Source: UBA6821 sp044236545
GTDB lineage: Bacteria > Verrucomicrobiota > Verrucomicrobiia > Chthoniobacterales > UBA6821
Direction: 5' to 3'
DNA: 16,025 bases
Assembly: GCA_044236545.1 (NCBI GenBank)
Contig: JBIIGI010000061.1
Coordinates: 1-16,025 of the forward strand
Shown here: positions 7,659 to 14,433 of the stretch, piece by piece
How positions within the stretch are numbered: the stretch's first letter is position 1
How the letters are laid out: each line of letters opens with the position of its first letter
Program-made: the position numbers and the translations under genes
The notes under the pieces: model-generated
Database searches by the model: none
What the model saw: the letters and a program-made list of their open reading frames with translations, nothing else
What the model was told of the DNA's origin: nothing

Positions 7659-7709
7659 TAAGGAGTTCCATCCTTGGGGAGTCCAAGTAGCGCATTTGTC
7701 TAGGTTTCC

Positions 7710-8873
7710 CTAGTAAACAAGCGGGGGATTCCCATCGGATTCCTGAATACCTTGTCCTGAATCCTTCTCAGCCGCTGCTTTCCGGGCCTCCTCTTCCTCG
7801 ACTTTCTCCTGGAGGTAGGATTTCAGTTCCGGGATCCCCTCACCCAGTTCGGCGCAGATGGGAAGAATGGTCACTCCCTTGTATTTCTTCTTGAAGAGTT
7901 TCAGGTTCTCCCCGGCTTCCGGCATGTCCATTTTGTTGGCAACGATGCACCAGGGACGATCGGCGAGTTCGGGGTTATAGAGCTCCAGTTCCCTGCGAAG
8001 CGCCTTCAGGTCATCCAGGGGGCTGCGCCCCTCGGATCCGGCCATGTCGAGGACCATGAGGAGGTAGCTGCAGCGCATGACATGGCGGAGGAACTGGTGT
8101 CCGAGTCCGCGGTTCTCATGGGCACCCTCGATCAGTCCCGGAATGTCGGCCACTGTCGTCTTCCGGTAATCCTCGAGATCGACGACGCCGACCTGGGGAT
8201 TCCGCGTGGTGAAAGCGTAGGATCCGACCTTGGGGTGAGCTCGGGAAATGGCGCGCAGCAGGGTCGATTTGCCGGCATTGGGATAGCCGACGAGACCCGC
8301 GAAGGCGATGGAGCGCATCTCGAGAAGGAACCATCCCTCCTCGCCGGGAGTTCCCTCGGTGAAACGCCTCGGGGCGCGGTTGCGGGAACTCTTGAAGTGG
8401 ATGTTGCCTCGTCCCCCATTGCCGCCGTGGCAGATGATGAACTCCTTTCCCACCTGATCAAGGTCGGCAACGAGATCCTCGATCATCGGGTCGGGGAGTC
8501 CCTTCTTCGATTTCGGTGTCTCGGAGGGTTCCTCCTCCTCGGGCGGTTCCGCGAAGGGATCGTGCGGCTCGGGTGTGGGGAAGCGGTAGACCAGAGTCCC
8601 CACGGGCACGGGAACCACGAGATCCGGAGCCGACTTTCCATGGCGTTGACGAAAAGACCCCTTGCCTCCGGGTTTCGCTTTGAGGATCGGTTCGAAGAAG
8701 AGATTGGCCAACTGGTCGGTGTGCGTGTCGGCACGCAGGATCACATCGCCTCCATCCCCTCCGTCGCCTCCATCGGGCCCTCCCTTGGGGATGAATTTCT
8801 CACGGCGGAAACTGGCGGAGCCGTCTCCCCCGTCTCCTGCCTTGGCATGAACCCTGACTCGATCGATGAACAT
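7710..8873 (-). CDS. obg: Obg family GTPase (ribosome assembly)
   Basis: Obg/CgtA is a conserved GTPase that binds the 50S subunit and works in ribosome assembly and stress signalling. The 387-residue protein starts MFIDRVRVHAKAGDGG, the typical Obg fold with Gly-rich repeats (GGPDGGDGGDGGD, 31-43). The G domain shows G1 GYPNAGKST (196-204), G3 DIPGLIEGA and G4 NKMD, then a charged C-terminal tail rather than a full OCT domain. ATG 8873 is chosen because the fold begins there and AAAGG lies 7 nt upstream; an in-frame start at 8930 would add 19 non-family residues inside glgM. Odd point: about 35 extra residues (~97-130) with a PEEEEPSE acidic run split the Obg fold after VGTLVY. The gene starts 4 bp after glgM stops, so they are probably co-transcribed. 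Confidence 0.95.
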   Translation of the reverse strand: MFIDRVRVHAKAGDGGDGSASFRREKFIPKGGPDGGDGGDGGDVILRADTHTDQLANLFFEPILKAKPGGKGSFRQRHGKSAPDLVVPVPVGTLVYRFPTPEPHDPFAEPPEEEEPSETPKSKKGLPDPMIEDLVADLDQVGKEFIICHGGNGGRGNIHFKSSRNRAPRRFTEGTPGEEGWFLLEMRSIAFAGLVGYPNAGKSTLLRAISRAHPKVGSYAFTTRNPQVGVVDLEDYRKTTVADIPGLIEGAHENRGLGHQFLRHVMRCSYLLMVLDMAGSEGRSPLDDLKALRRELELYNPELADRPWCIVANKMDMPEAGENLKLFKKKYKGVTILPICAELGEGIPELKSYLQEKVEEEEARKAAAEKDSGQGIQESDGNPPLVY

Positions 8874-8877
8874 TCCG

Positions 8878-10083
8878 CTACCTTTGCAGAAGCTTGGCGT
8901 AAAGTCGCTCTGTTTTACGGGCAATGGCATCCCAGCCGAAGAACTCCTCGGCGCGCTTCCTTCCGGCGGCTCCCATCTTCGCAGCCAGCGCAGGATCGGC
9001 CATAAGCAGATTGATCTTAGCGGCCAGATCAGAGGCGAAGACCTCGGGCTCGGTCGCCTCGAAGGGACTTTCCGTCATCTGTTTCAGGGGAACGAGGAAG
9101 CCGGTCTCGCCGTCAACGATGACCTCCTTGATGCCTCCCACGGCACTGGCAACAACGGGAGTACCACAGGCCATCGCCTCGAGATTGATGATCCCAAAGG
9201 GCTCATAGATCGAGGGACAGACGAAGACAGAGGCACCCGAGTAGAGGGAAATCGCCTCGGGCCGCGTGACCATCTTCTCAATCCAGATAATCTCCCCGTG
9301 GTGCTCGCGGGCGGCGGCCACAGCCTGCTGCATCTCGGCAGCGATCTCGGGGGTATCGGGGGCGCCTGCGCAAAGGACGATCTGGAAGCCAGGGTTCAGG
9401 TACCGGATGGCGCGGACAAGATGGATGATCCCTTTCTGGCGGGTGATGCGGCCGACGAATAGGACATAGGGGCGATCAGGATCGACTCCCAATGCCTTCA
9501 ACGCCGAGGGATTCTCAACCGCGCGGTATTCGGAGAGATCGATCCCGTTGTGAATGACGCTGATGCGCTCCTCCTTCACATCGAAGAGGGAGAGGACATC
9601 GCGCTTGGTCTCCTCGGAGACCGCAATGACCGCATCGGCCATCTCGAGCGCGGTCTTCTCGACCCAGAGGGAGAAGTCGTAGCCGCCGCCAAGTTGTTCC
9701 CGCTTCCAGGGGCGGAGCGGTTCCAGGGAATGAACGGTGATCACGAGCGGAATGCCGTAATTCAGCTTGGCCATGATACCGCCAAGATGGGTGTACCAGG
9801 TGTGGCAGTGGACGAGATCCGCGCTGATGCCGGCGCCGTTGAAGTCAACGCAACGGCGTGAGGCGCCGAGCGGACTCTGCAGCGGCTTCGGGCAGGTCAT
9901 CCCGGGGGTTCCGGTGCCGAATCCCCTCACTTGCAGATTTCCAAGATCCTCCTTCTGATCACCGAAGCAGCGAACCTCCACCTCCATGAGCTTGGCCAGT
10001 TCGCGGCTCAGATAGTCGACATGAACGCCGGCTCCCCCGTAGATGTTCGGTGGGTATTCGTTGGTGAGCAGGAGGGTTTTCAT
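8878..10083 (-). CDS. glgM: GT4 glycosyltransferase, GlgM-type maltose-1-phosphate / glycogen synthase
   Basis: A 401-residue GT-B enzyme very like mycobacterial GlgM (Rv1212c, formerly GlgA), which uses ADP-glucose to make maltose-1-phosphate or extend alpha-1,4-glucan. Family signatures are NEYPPNIYGGAGVHV at the N-terminus, HTWYTHLGG (94-102), TVHSLEPLRPWK (116-127), VGRITRQKG with Arg212 and Lys217 (nucleotide-sugar phosphates) and CPSIYEPFGIINLEA with the EX7E pair Glu294/Glu302. The length is normal for this subfamily and shorter than classical GT5 GlgA. ATG 10083 is favoured over an in-frame TTG at 10092; neither has an obvious ribosome site. It lies downstream of sixA and just upstream of obg. 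No glgE, glgB or glgC is in the window, so pathway direction cannot be settled here. Confidence 0.9.
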   Translation of the reverse strand: MKTLLLTNEYPPNIYGGAGVHVDYLSRELAKLMEVEVRCFGDQKEDLGNLQVRGFGTGTPGMTCPKPLQSPLGASRRCVDFNGAGISADLVHCHTWYTHLGGIMAKLNYGIPLVITVHSLEPLRPWKREQLGGGYDFSLWVEKTALEMADAVIAVSEETKRDVLSLFDVKEERISVIHNGIDLSEYRAVENPSALKALGVDPDRPYVLFVGRITRQKGIIHLVRAIRYLNPGFQIVLCAGAPDTPEIAAEMQQAVAAAREHHGEIIWIEKMVTRPEAISLYSGASVFVCPSIYEPFGIINLEAMACGTPVVASAVGGIKEVIVDGETGFLVPLKQMTESPFEATEPEVFASDLAAKINLLMADPALAAKMGAAGRKRAEEFFGWDAIARKTERLYAKLLQR

Positions 10084-10095
10084 GGGTATCAAACT

Positions 10096-10176
10096 GGTCT
10101 GTTGAAGTTTTGGAATCTCAGGGGGACAGATTCAGTCCCTGATTTAGCTGCTTTCCAGAGAATAGTCCAATAGACC
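10096..10176. repeat. Nested inverted repeats in the sixA-glgM spacer (REP-like core)
   Basis: The outer arms GGTCTGTTG (10096-10104) and CAATAGACC (10168-10176) pair at 8 of 9 positions. The inner arms, AATC(T)CAGGG(GG)AC and GTCCCTGATT (10114-10144), give ten pairs with two bulges around AGATTCA. The core GGGGGACAGATTCAGTCCC resembles REP-type repeats spread by RAYT transposases (from memory, unchecked). It fills almost all of the spacer and lacks a T-tract. Confidence 0.45.
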
Positions 10177-10179
10177 GAA

Positions 10180-10650
10180 TCAGAGACACTTCACGGGTAG
10201 CAGGAGTTGGAGCACACCCGCCCCCGGCACGAGGCGCTGGGCCTCGATTTGGGTCAAGGAGGCCTTGGAAATATTCACCGAACTGCTCTTTCCAAGATCG
10301 AGAAGGGTGGCGACCAGCGAACTGAAATCCGGCTCATGACCCACAAGCAGGATGCTCTTGAACCGGCTGTAGGCTTGAATCTCAGCCAAGGCCCTCTCGG
10401 GATTCATGCCGCACGCCGCCCAAGGAACCTCGGAGATGTCGGTCTTGCCAAGGATTCTGGAAACGATTCCGGCGGTTTCACGGGCACGGACGACCGGACT
10501 GGAGAGAATCAGATCGGGCCTCATGCATTGCTCCTTCATGAAGCATCCGACCCGACGCGCCTGTTTGGCCCCCTTCTCTGTCAATCGCCGGGAGAAATCA
10601 TCGGCGCAATGAGGCTCCGCCTCGGCATGGCGCAGGAGGTAGAGAAGCAT
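10180..10650 (-). CDS. sixA: SixA-type phosphohistidine phosphatase (histidine phosphatase superfamily)
   Basis: A 156-residue small histidine phosphatase. The catalytic RHG-type motif is LLRHAEAEP with His8 as nucleophile; the second arginine site is LSSPVVRARETA (Arg55/Arg57) and the second histidine is in LLVGHEPDF (His105). Length and the HEPDFS context fit SixA rather than phosphoglycerate mutase. In E. coli SixA dephosphorylates phosphohistidine, with roles in phosphorelay/nitrogen-PTS control; the substrate here is unknown and no partner kinase or HPt gene is nearby. ATG 10650 is the natural start as LLYLLRHAE is the first strand; there is no ribosome site, and the leader is the arm of a long inverted repeat that may affect initiation. 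Confidence 0.88.
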   Translation of the reverse strand: MLLYLLRHAEAEPHCADDFSRRLTEKGAKQARRVGCFMKEQCMRPDLILSSPVVRARETAGIVSRILGKTDISEVPWAACGMNPERALAEIQAYSRFKSILLVGHEPDFSSLVATLLDLGKSSSVNISKASLTQIEAQRLVPGAGVLQLLLPVKCL

Positions 10651-10755
10651 GAGAAAAGTATGAAGTCAGAATGATGAAGTATGAAAACTATCAGGAATCA
10701 CAGGGGTGGTTCCGCCCATTTCATCCCTCATCCTTCATCATTCATCCTTTTTCTC
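10651..10755. repeat. Long imperfect inverted repeat spanning the fabG-sixA spacer
   Basis: The inner arms GAATGATGAAGTATGA (10669-10684) and TCATCCTTCATCATTC (10728-10743) pair at 15 of 16 positions. Outer arms GAGAAAAGTAT (10651-10661) and ATCCTTTTTCTC (10744-10755) continue the stem with a small offset. The arms are made of repeated ATGAAGT/ATGAAGG-like words. The repeat overlaps the fabG stop and reaches the base before the sixA start codon, so in the minus-strand transcript it would fold just before sixA and could terminate fabG or limit sixA translation. Confidence 0.6.
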
Positions 10756-11512
10756 ACATCGCCATCCCGCCGTCGACGGCCAGAACTTGGCCGGTGATGT
10801 AGGAGGCGGCGGGGCCGGAGAGGAAGGCCACCGTTCCGGCGATCTCCTCGGGCTGACCGAAGCGTGCCAAGGGGATCTGCGCAAGGGCCCCCTTGCGGAT
10901 CTCCTCGTTGAGGACGGCGGTCATGTCCGTCTCGATGAAACCGGGAGCAACGACATTCACCGTGATGCCGCGACTGGCGACTTCCTTGGCAAGCGCCTTG
11001 GTGAGTCCGATCATGCCCGCCTTGCTGGCGGCGTAGTTGGTCTGACCAGCAAGCCCCATCAGACCGCTGACCGAGCTGATGTTGATGATGCGGCCGGAGC
11101 GCTGCTTCATCATGGTGCGGAGCAGGGCGCGGATGAAGTTGAAGGCTCCCTTGAGGTTGGTGTCGAGGACGGCATCCCAGTCCTCGGAGGACATGCGCAT
11201 GAGCAGGTTGTCCTTGGTGATCCCGGCATTGTTCACGAGAATGTCGGCACGGCCGAAGTCGGCCACGATCTGTTCTCCGACCTTCTGGACTGCGTCGAAG
11301 TCGGCGACATCAACGGCGTAGGCCTTGGCCGATCCGGGACGAATCGCCTCGAGTGCGGCGGCGACCTTCGAGGAATTCGCCTCGCTGCGGCTCACAACGG
11401 CAACCTTGGCCCCGGCCTCGACGAAATAACGGGCGATGGATTCACCGATGCCGCGTCCGGCTCCGGTAACAATGGCGACTTGATCCTGAAGGGGGTGGTT
11501 GGTGGTGCTCAT
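10754..11512 (-). CDS. fabG: 3-oxoacyl-[acyl-carrier-protein] reductase (FabG)
   Basis: FabG is the NADPH-dependent short-chain dehydrogenase that reduces 3-oxoacyl-ACP in fatty acid elongation. The 252-residue protein shows TGAGRGIG (cofactor loop, ~16-23), NNAGITKD (94-101), catalytic Ser147 (NISSVSG), Tyr160 and Lys164 in YAASKAG, the Asn of DTNLKGAF, and the VAPGFIETDM and ITGQVLAVDGGMAM signatures, all typical of FabG itself rather than a generic dehydrogenase. ATG 11512 is chosen since family length starts there; the frame stays open to 11764 but that part lies antisense to the UGPase gene. No clear ribosome site. No acpP or other fab gene is adjacent in the window. Confidence 0.94.
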   Translation of the reverse strand: MSTTNHPLQDQVAIVTGAGRGIGESIARYFVEAGAKVAVVSRSEANSSKVAAALEAIRPGSAKAYAVDVADFDAVQKVGEQIVADFGRADILVNNAGITKDNLLMRMSSEDWDAVLDTNLKGAFNFIRALLRTMMKQRSGRIINISSVSGLMGLAGQTNYAASKAGMIGLTKALAKEVASRGITVNVVAPGFIETDMTAVLNEEIRKGALAQIPLARFGQPEEIAGTVAFLSGPAASYITGQVLAVDGGMAM

Positions 11513-11539
11513 AATAAAGTGACGGTTGCTGGGTAAAAA

Positions 11540-11569
11540 TTGACGAAACGTGGTCTTCTTGGCTATCCG
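11540..11569 (+). promoter_or_regulatory. Possible sigma-70-type promoter for the UGPase gene
   Basis: TTGACG (11540-11545), an 18-base spacer, then TATCCG (11564-11569), in the divergent gap between fabG and the UGPase gene. The -35 is good and the -10 weak. Transcription would start near 11576. Confidence 0.35.
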
Positions 11570-11684
11570 AGCCGGGGGGCCGGGGCAACGCCATTCTCTC
11601 CGCATACCAGAACCGTAAGGCAGGACTTTCTGCGTGACCGAAGAAGCACGGCGAGGCATTTTTTGGAATTGCAGCTTGATCGAT

Positions 11685-13079
11685 ATGGGAAATTTCACCG
11701 CATTTGAGAAAAAGATGGCCTCCGCCGGAATGGGGGAAGCCGTCATCCGCGCGTTTCGCCGCAATTACGAGGCGCTCATGCGTCAGGAGACCGGGATGAT
11801 TCCCGAGACCTCGATTTCTCCGGCCGAAGAACTTGCCTCTCTTGAGTCCCTTTCAGCGCAAGCCGGTGCGACCGATGCCGCTCTCCTGTCCCGGGCAGTG
11901 GTGATCAAACTCAATGGAGGACTGGGCACCGGCATGGGCCTTCAGGGGCCGAAGAGCCTTCTGGCCGTCCGCGACGGGGTCAACTTTCTCGACCTCATGG
12001 TGCGTCAGATCATGGATCTGCGCAAACGTAGCGGGACTGCCGTCCGCCTCCTCCTGATGAACAGCTTCAGCACTAGTCGGGAGACACTGACCCACCTGGA
12101 TCACTACCGCGCAGACGGTCTCGCCGATGCCGGGGAGGTGGAGCTGATGCAGAATCAGATCCCCAAGATCGACGCGCGGACCATGGAACCCGTGGAATGG
12201 GCGGCCGATCCCGAACTCGAATGGTGCCCGCCGGGTCATGGCGACCTCTATCCCGCCTTGGTCGGGAGCGGATGGCTCGATCGACTGCTGGCGGAGGGGG
12301 TCAGATACGCCTTCGTCTCCAACTCCGATAATCTGGGAGCGATTCTCGACCCCGTGATCCTGCGTCATTTCGCGGAATCGGGTTCACCCTTCCTCATGGA
12401 GGTCACGCGGCGGACCGCGGCTGACCGCAAGGGAGGGCACCTGGCGGTCCGCAAAGGAGACGGAAGACTGCTTCTGCGCGAGGTGGCCCAATGTCCCGAA
12501 GAGGATCTGGAGGCATTCCAGGACATCACGCGACACCGCTACTTCAACACCAACAGCCTCTGGATCCGGCTCGATCTGCTCAAAGAACAGCTTGAGGCGA
12601 ATGCCGGGGCACTCCCTCTGCCGATGATCCGAAACAGCAAGACGGTCGATCCCCGGGACAAGAAATCGACACCCGTGGTTCAATTGGAAACCGCGATGGG
12701 TGCCGCAATTGAGTGCTTCCAGGGTGCCTCGGCGATCGAGGTCCCTCGCAGTCGCTTCGCACCGGTCAAGACAACGTCAGATCTGCTTGCCCTGCGCTCC
12801 GATGCGTATGAAGTGCTCGGGAACGGACAAGTCCGCCTCGCCGCATCCCGCAAGGGAGTCCCGCCGGTGATCACTCTCTCGGATGATTACAAACTGGTCG
12901 ACCAGATCGAGGCATTGGGCGTTCCGAGCCTGATCGACTGCGACTCCCTCGCCATCAAAGGCCCGATCCACTTTGAACCGGGCGTGATCATCAAGGGAGA
13001 CGTGGCTTTTGAAAAAACCGGCGGTACGACACAGAACGTGAAGGCGGGAGTTTATCAGGATCAACAGATCCGGTTTTGA
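11685..13079 (+). CDS. UTP-glucose-1-phosphate uridylyltransferase, eukaryotic (UDPGP) type
   Basis: The enzyme makes UDP-glucose from UTP and glucose-1-phosphate. The protein belongs to the UDPGP family seen in eukaryotes and some bacteria, not the GalU family. Motifs: VIKLNGGLGTGMGLQGPKSL (nucleotide loop, ~73-92), PPGHGDLYPAL (uracil/sugar pocket), FVSNSDNLGA, RYFNTNSLWI and a C-terminal beta-helix (GPIHFEPGVIIKGDVAFE). From ATG 11685 it is 464 residues, close to the family's usual bacterial length. A GTG at 11634, with AGGA 8 nt upstream (11622-11625), would add 17 residues not resembling the family; the ribosome site favours GTG and homology favours ATG, so the start is unsettled. The gene is divergent from fabG and convergent with rlmN. 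UDP-glucose would feed polysaccharide or trehalose pathways, complementing GlgM. Confidence 0.92.
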   Translation: MGNFTAFEKKMASAGMGEAVIRAFRRNYEALMRQETGMIPETSISPAEELASLESLSAQAGATDAALLSRAVVIKLNGGLGTGMGLQGPKSLLAVRDGVNFLDLMVRQIMDLRKRSGTAVRLLLMNSFSTSRETLTHLDHYRADGLADAGEVELMQNQIPKIDARTMEPVEWAADPELEWCPPGHGDLYPALVGSGWLDRLLAEGVRYAFVSNSDNLGAILDPVILRHFAESGSPFLMEVTRRTAADRKGGHLAVRKGDGRLLLREVAQCPEEDLEAFQDITRHRYFNTNSLWIRLDLLKEQLEANAGALPLPMIRNSKTVDPRDKKSTPVVQLETAMGAAIECFQGASAIEVPRSRFAPVKTTSDLLALRSDAYEVLGNGQVRLAASRKGVPPVITLSDDYKLVDQIEALGVPSLIDCDSLAIKGPIHFEPGVIIKGDVAFEKTGGTTQNVKAGVYQDQQIRF

Positions 13080-13119
13080 GACCGGCTCTTTCCAGCCCAG
13101 TTGGAAGGGTAGGAAAGTC

Positions 13120-13202
13120 AAAGTGTTAAAAAGTTTGAATCCGATCCTATGTGGCTTGGATCACTTTTCATGACTTTTCACTTTGTAACCTTTTAACGCT
13201 TT
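13120..13202. repeat. Imperfect inverted repeat between convergent UGPase and rlmN genes
   Basis: AAAGTGTTAAAAAGTT (13120-13135) and AACCTTTTAACGCTTT (13187-13202) pair at 14 of 16 positions; an inner GATCC/GGATC dyad (13143-13147 / 13158-13162) sits in the loop. A position between two 3' ends suggests a bidirectional transcription stop. The arms are AT-rich repeated words, as in the fabG-sixA repeat. Confidence 0.45.
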
Positions 13203-13210
13203 TTCACGTT

Positions 13211-14293
13211 TCATCCCTGCAGCGATGTCGCGACTCTCCGCCGTAGTTGGCCGCAGGCGGCGTCGATGTCATGTCCCTTCTCACGACGAATGGTGGCGGC
13301 GATGCCGCGATTTTGAAGGATCGAGAGGAACTCCTCCTGCGCCGCCTCGGAGGGACGTTTCCAGGGAAGGCCCTCGACAGTGTTGTAAGGGATGAGATTG
13401 ATCTTGGCACGAAGTCCCCTCGCCCGATCGGCCAGAAGCCGGGCCTCCGAAGGGGCATCGTTCACCCCCTCGATCAGGATGTACTCGAAGGTGATCATCT
13501 GCTTCTTGCGATCGGAGTAATAGGAGCAGGCCTCCATTAATTCGGCGACTGGGTGCTTCTTGTTTATTGGCATGATCTGACTGCGAACTTCATCGCTCGC
13601 GCCATGCAGGGAGATGGCCAGTCTGATTTGGAGCGGTTGGTCGGCAAGATCGCGGATCCGGGGCACGAGTCCACTGGTGGAAACCGTCATCTTGCGCGCC
13701 CCCAGGCCGACGCCCCACGGAGCATTGAGGATCGAGACGGCCTGGAGCCAGTTCTGGTAATTGGCCATCGGTTCCCCCATTCCCATAAAGACGAGATTGT
13801 TGATCCTCTCCCCGGAGACCTTCTCGGCAAGCAGGACCTGGGAGACGATCTCATCGGCGCTCAGGTGGCGCTTCCAGCCGTCGAGTCCGCTCGCGCAGAA
13901 CTTGCATCCGTAGGCACACCCCACTTGAGAGGAGACACAGAGGGTGCGCCGGTCCGACTCCTCTCCGTAGAGTGCCGGTGAGGCGGGTATCAGTACCGTC
14001 TCGATCAACTCCCCGTCATGGAGGCGCAGGAGAAGCTTGCGCGTGGTGTCCTTGGAACCGCTCACGGTGACCACCTCGGGCATCCGGATCGGATGCACCA
14101 CCTCCAGCGAGGAACGGAGCGCGGCCGGGAGATTGCTCATCGCCTCCCACGATTCAACCCTCTTTTCTCTCGCGTAGGCCCATTCCATGACCTGCTTGGC
14201 GCGGTAGGAGGGTTGCCCCGTTGTCGAGATGCTCTCCTCCAAGTTCCCCAAAGTCAGGGCGTGGAGGGGGGTAACGGGTCGGGATTCACTCAT
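13211..14293 (-). CDS. rlmN: 23S rRNA (adenine-2503-C2)-methyltransferase / tRNA methyltransferase RlmN
   Basis: RlmN is a radical SAM enzyme that methylates C2 of A2503 in 23S rRNA and of A37 in some tRNAs. From ATG 14293 the protein has 360 residues. The [4Fe-4S] motif CAYGCKFC gives Cys126, Cys130 and Cys133; Cys119 (TLCVSSQVG, E. coli Cys118) and the methyl-carrier Cys347 in HDIDAACGQL are both present, so it should be active. VFMGMGEPMANY and AISLHG are also canonical. The frame is open to 14332 (TTG), but those 13 residues are not family-like. No clear ribosome site is seen. Convergent with the UGPase gene and divergent from rpsA. Confidence 0.96.
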   Translation of the reverse strand: MSESRPVTPLHALTLGNLEESISTTGQPSYRAKQVMEWAYAREKRVESWEAMSNLPAALRSSLEVVHPIRMPEVVTVSGSKDTTRKLLLRLHDGELIETVLIPASPALYGEESDRRTLCVSSQVGCAYGCKFCASGLDGWKRHLSADEIVSQVLLAEKVSGERINNLVFMGMGEPMANYQNWLQAVSILNAPWGVGLGARKMTVSTSGLVPRIRDLADQPLQIRLAISLHGASDEVRSQIMPINKKHPVAELMEACSYYSDRKKQMITFEYILIEGVNDAPSEARLLADRARGLRAKINLIPYNTVEGLPWKRPSEAAQEEFLSILQNRGIAATIRREKGHDIDAACGQLRRRVATSLQG

Positions 14294-14321
14294 GATCGGG
14301 CTATTGAGGGGGAGAAATTCA

Positions 14322-14349
14322 TTGCCCTGCAAGCAGGGAATGCTACTAT
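14322..14349 (+). promoter_or_regulatory. Possible sigma-70-type promoter for rpsA
   Basis: TTGCCC (14322-14327), 16 bases, TACTAT (14344-14349), in the rlmN-rpsA divergent gap. It would give a leader of roughly 78 nt before the rpsA ATG. The spacer contains the dyad CCCTG-CAAG-CAGGG. Only a pattern match. Confidence 0.35.
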
Positions 14350-14433
14350 TTTTTGCTCTTCCGCCGTCACTTAAAAGGAGTCACGTCAGGACAGGTTGGA
14401 CACAGCCTCTCCGCGGAAGTTCTACAACACATC

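Noticed and set aside
8082..9005. 307-codon plus-strand open frame
   Set aside because: Shadow of obg and the end of glgM, both of which have complete motifs on the minus strand.
10666..10719. 17-codon minus-strand frame in the sixA leader with a GAGGG-like site before its ATG
   Set aside because: It lies inside low-complexity repeat arms where GATGAAGG-like words create start and ribosome-site look-alikes by chance.
10706..11536. 276-codon plus-strand open frame
   Set aside because: Antisense to fabG, which carries full catalytic motifs.
13080..13210. CRISPR-like or tandem repeat array in the UGPase-rlmN spacer
   Set aside because: The repeated AAAGT/ACTTT words are irregular and arranged as an inverted repeat, with no constant repeat and spacer lengths.
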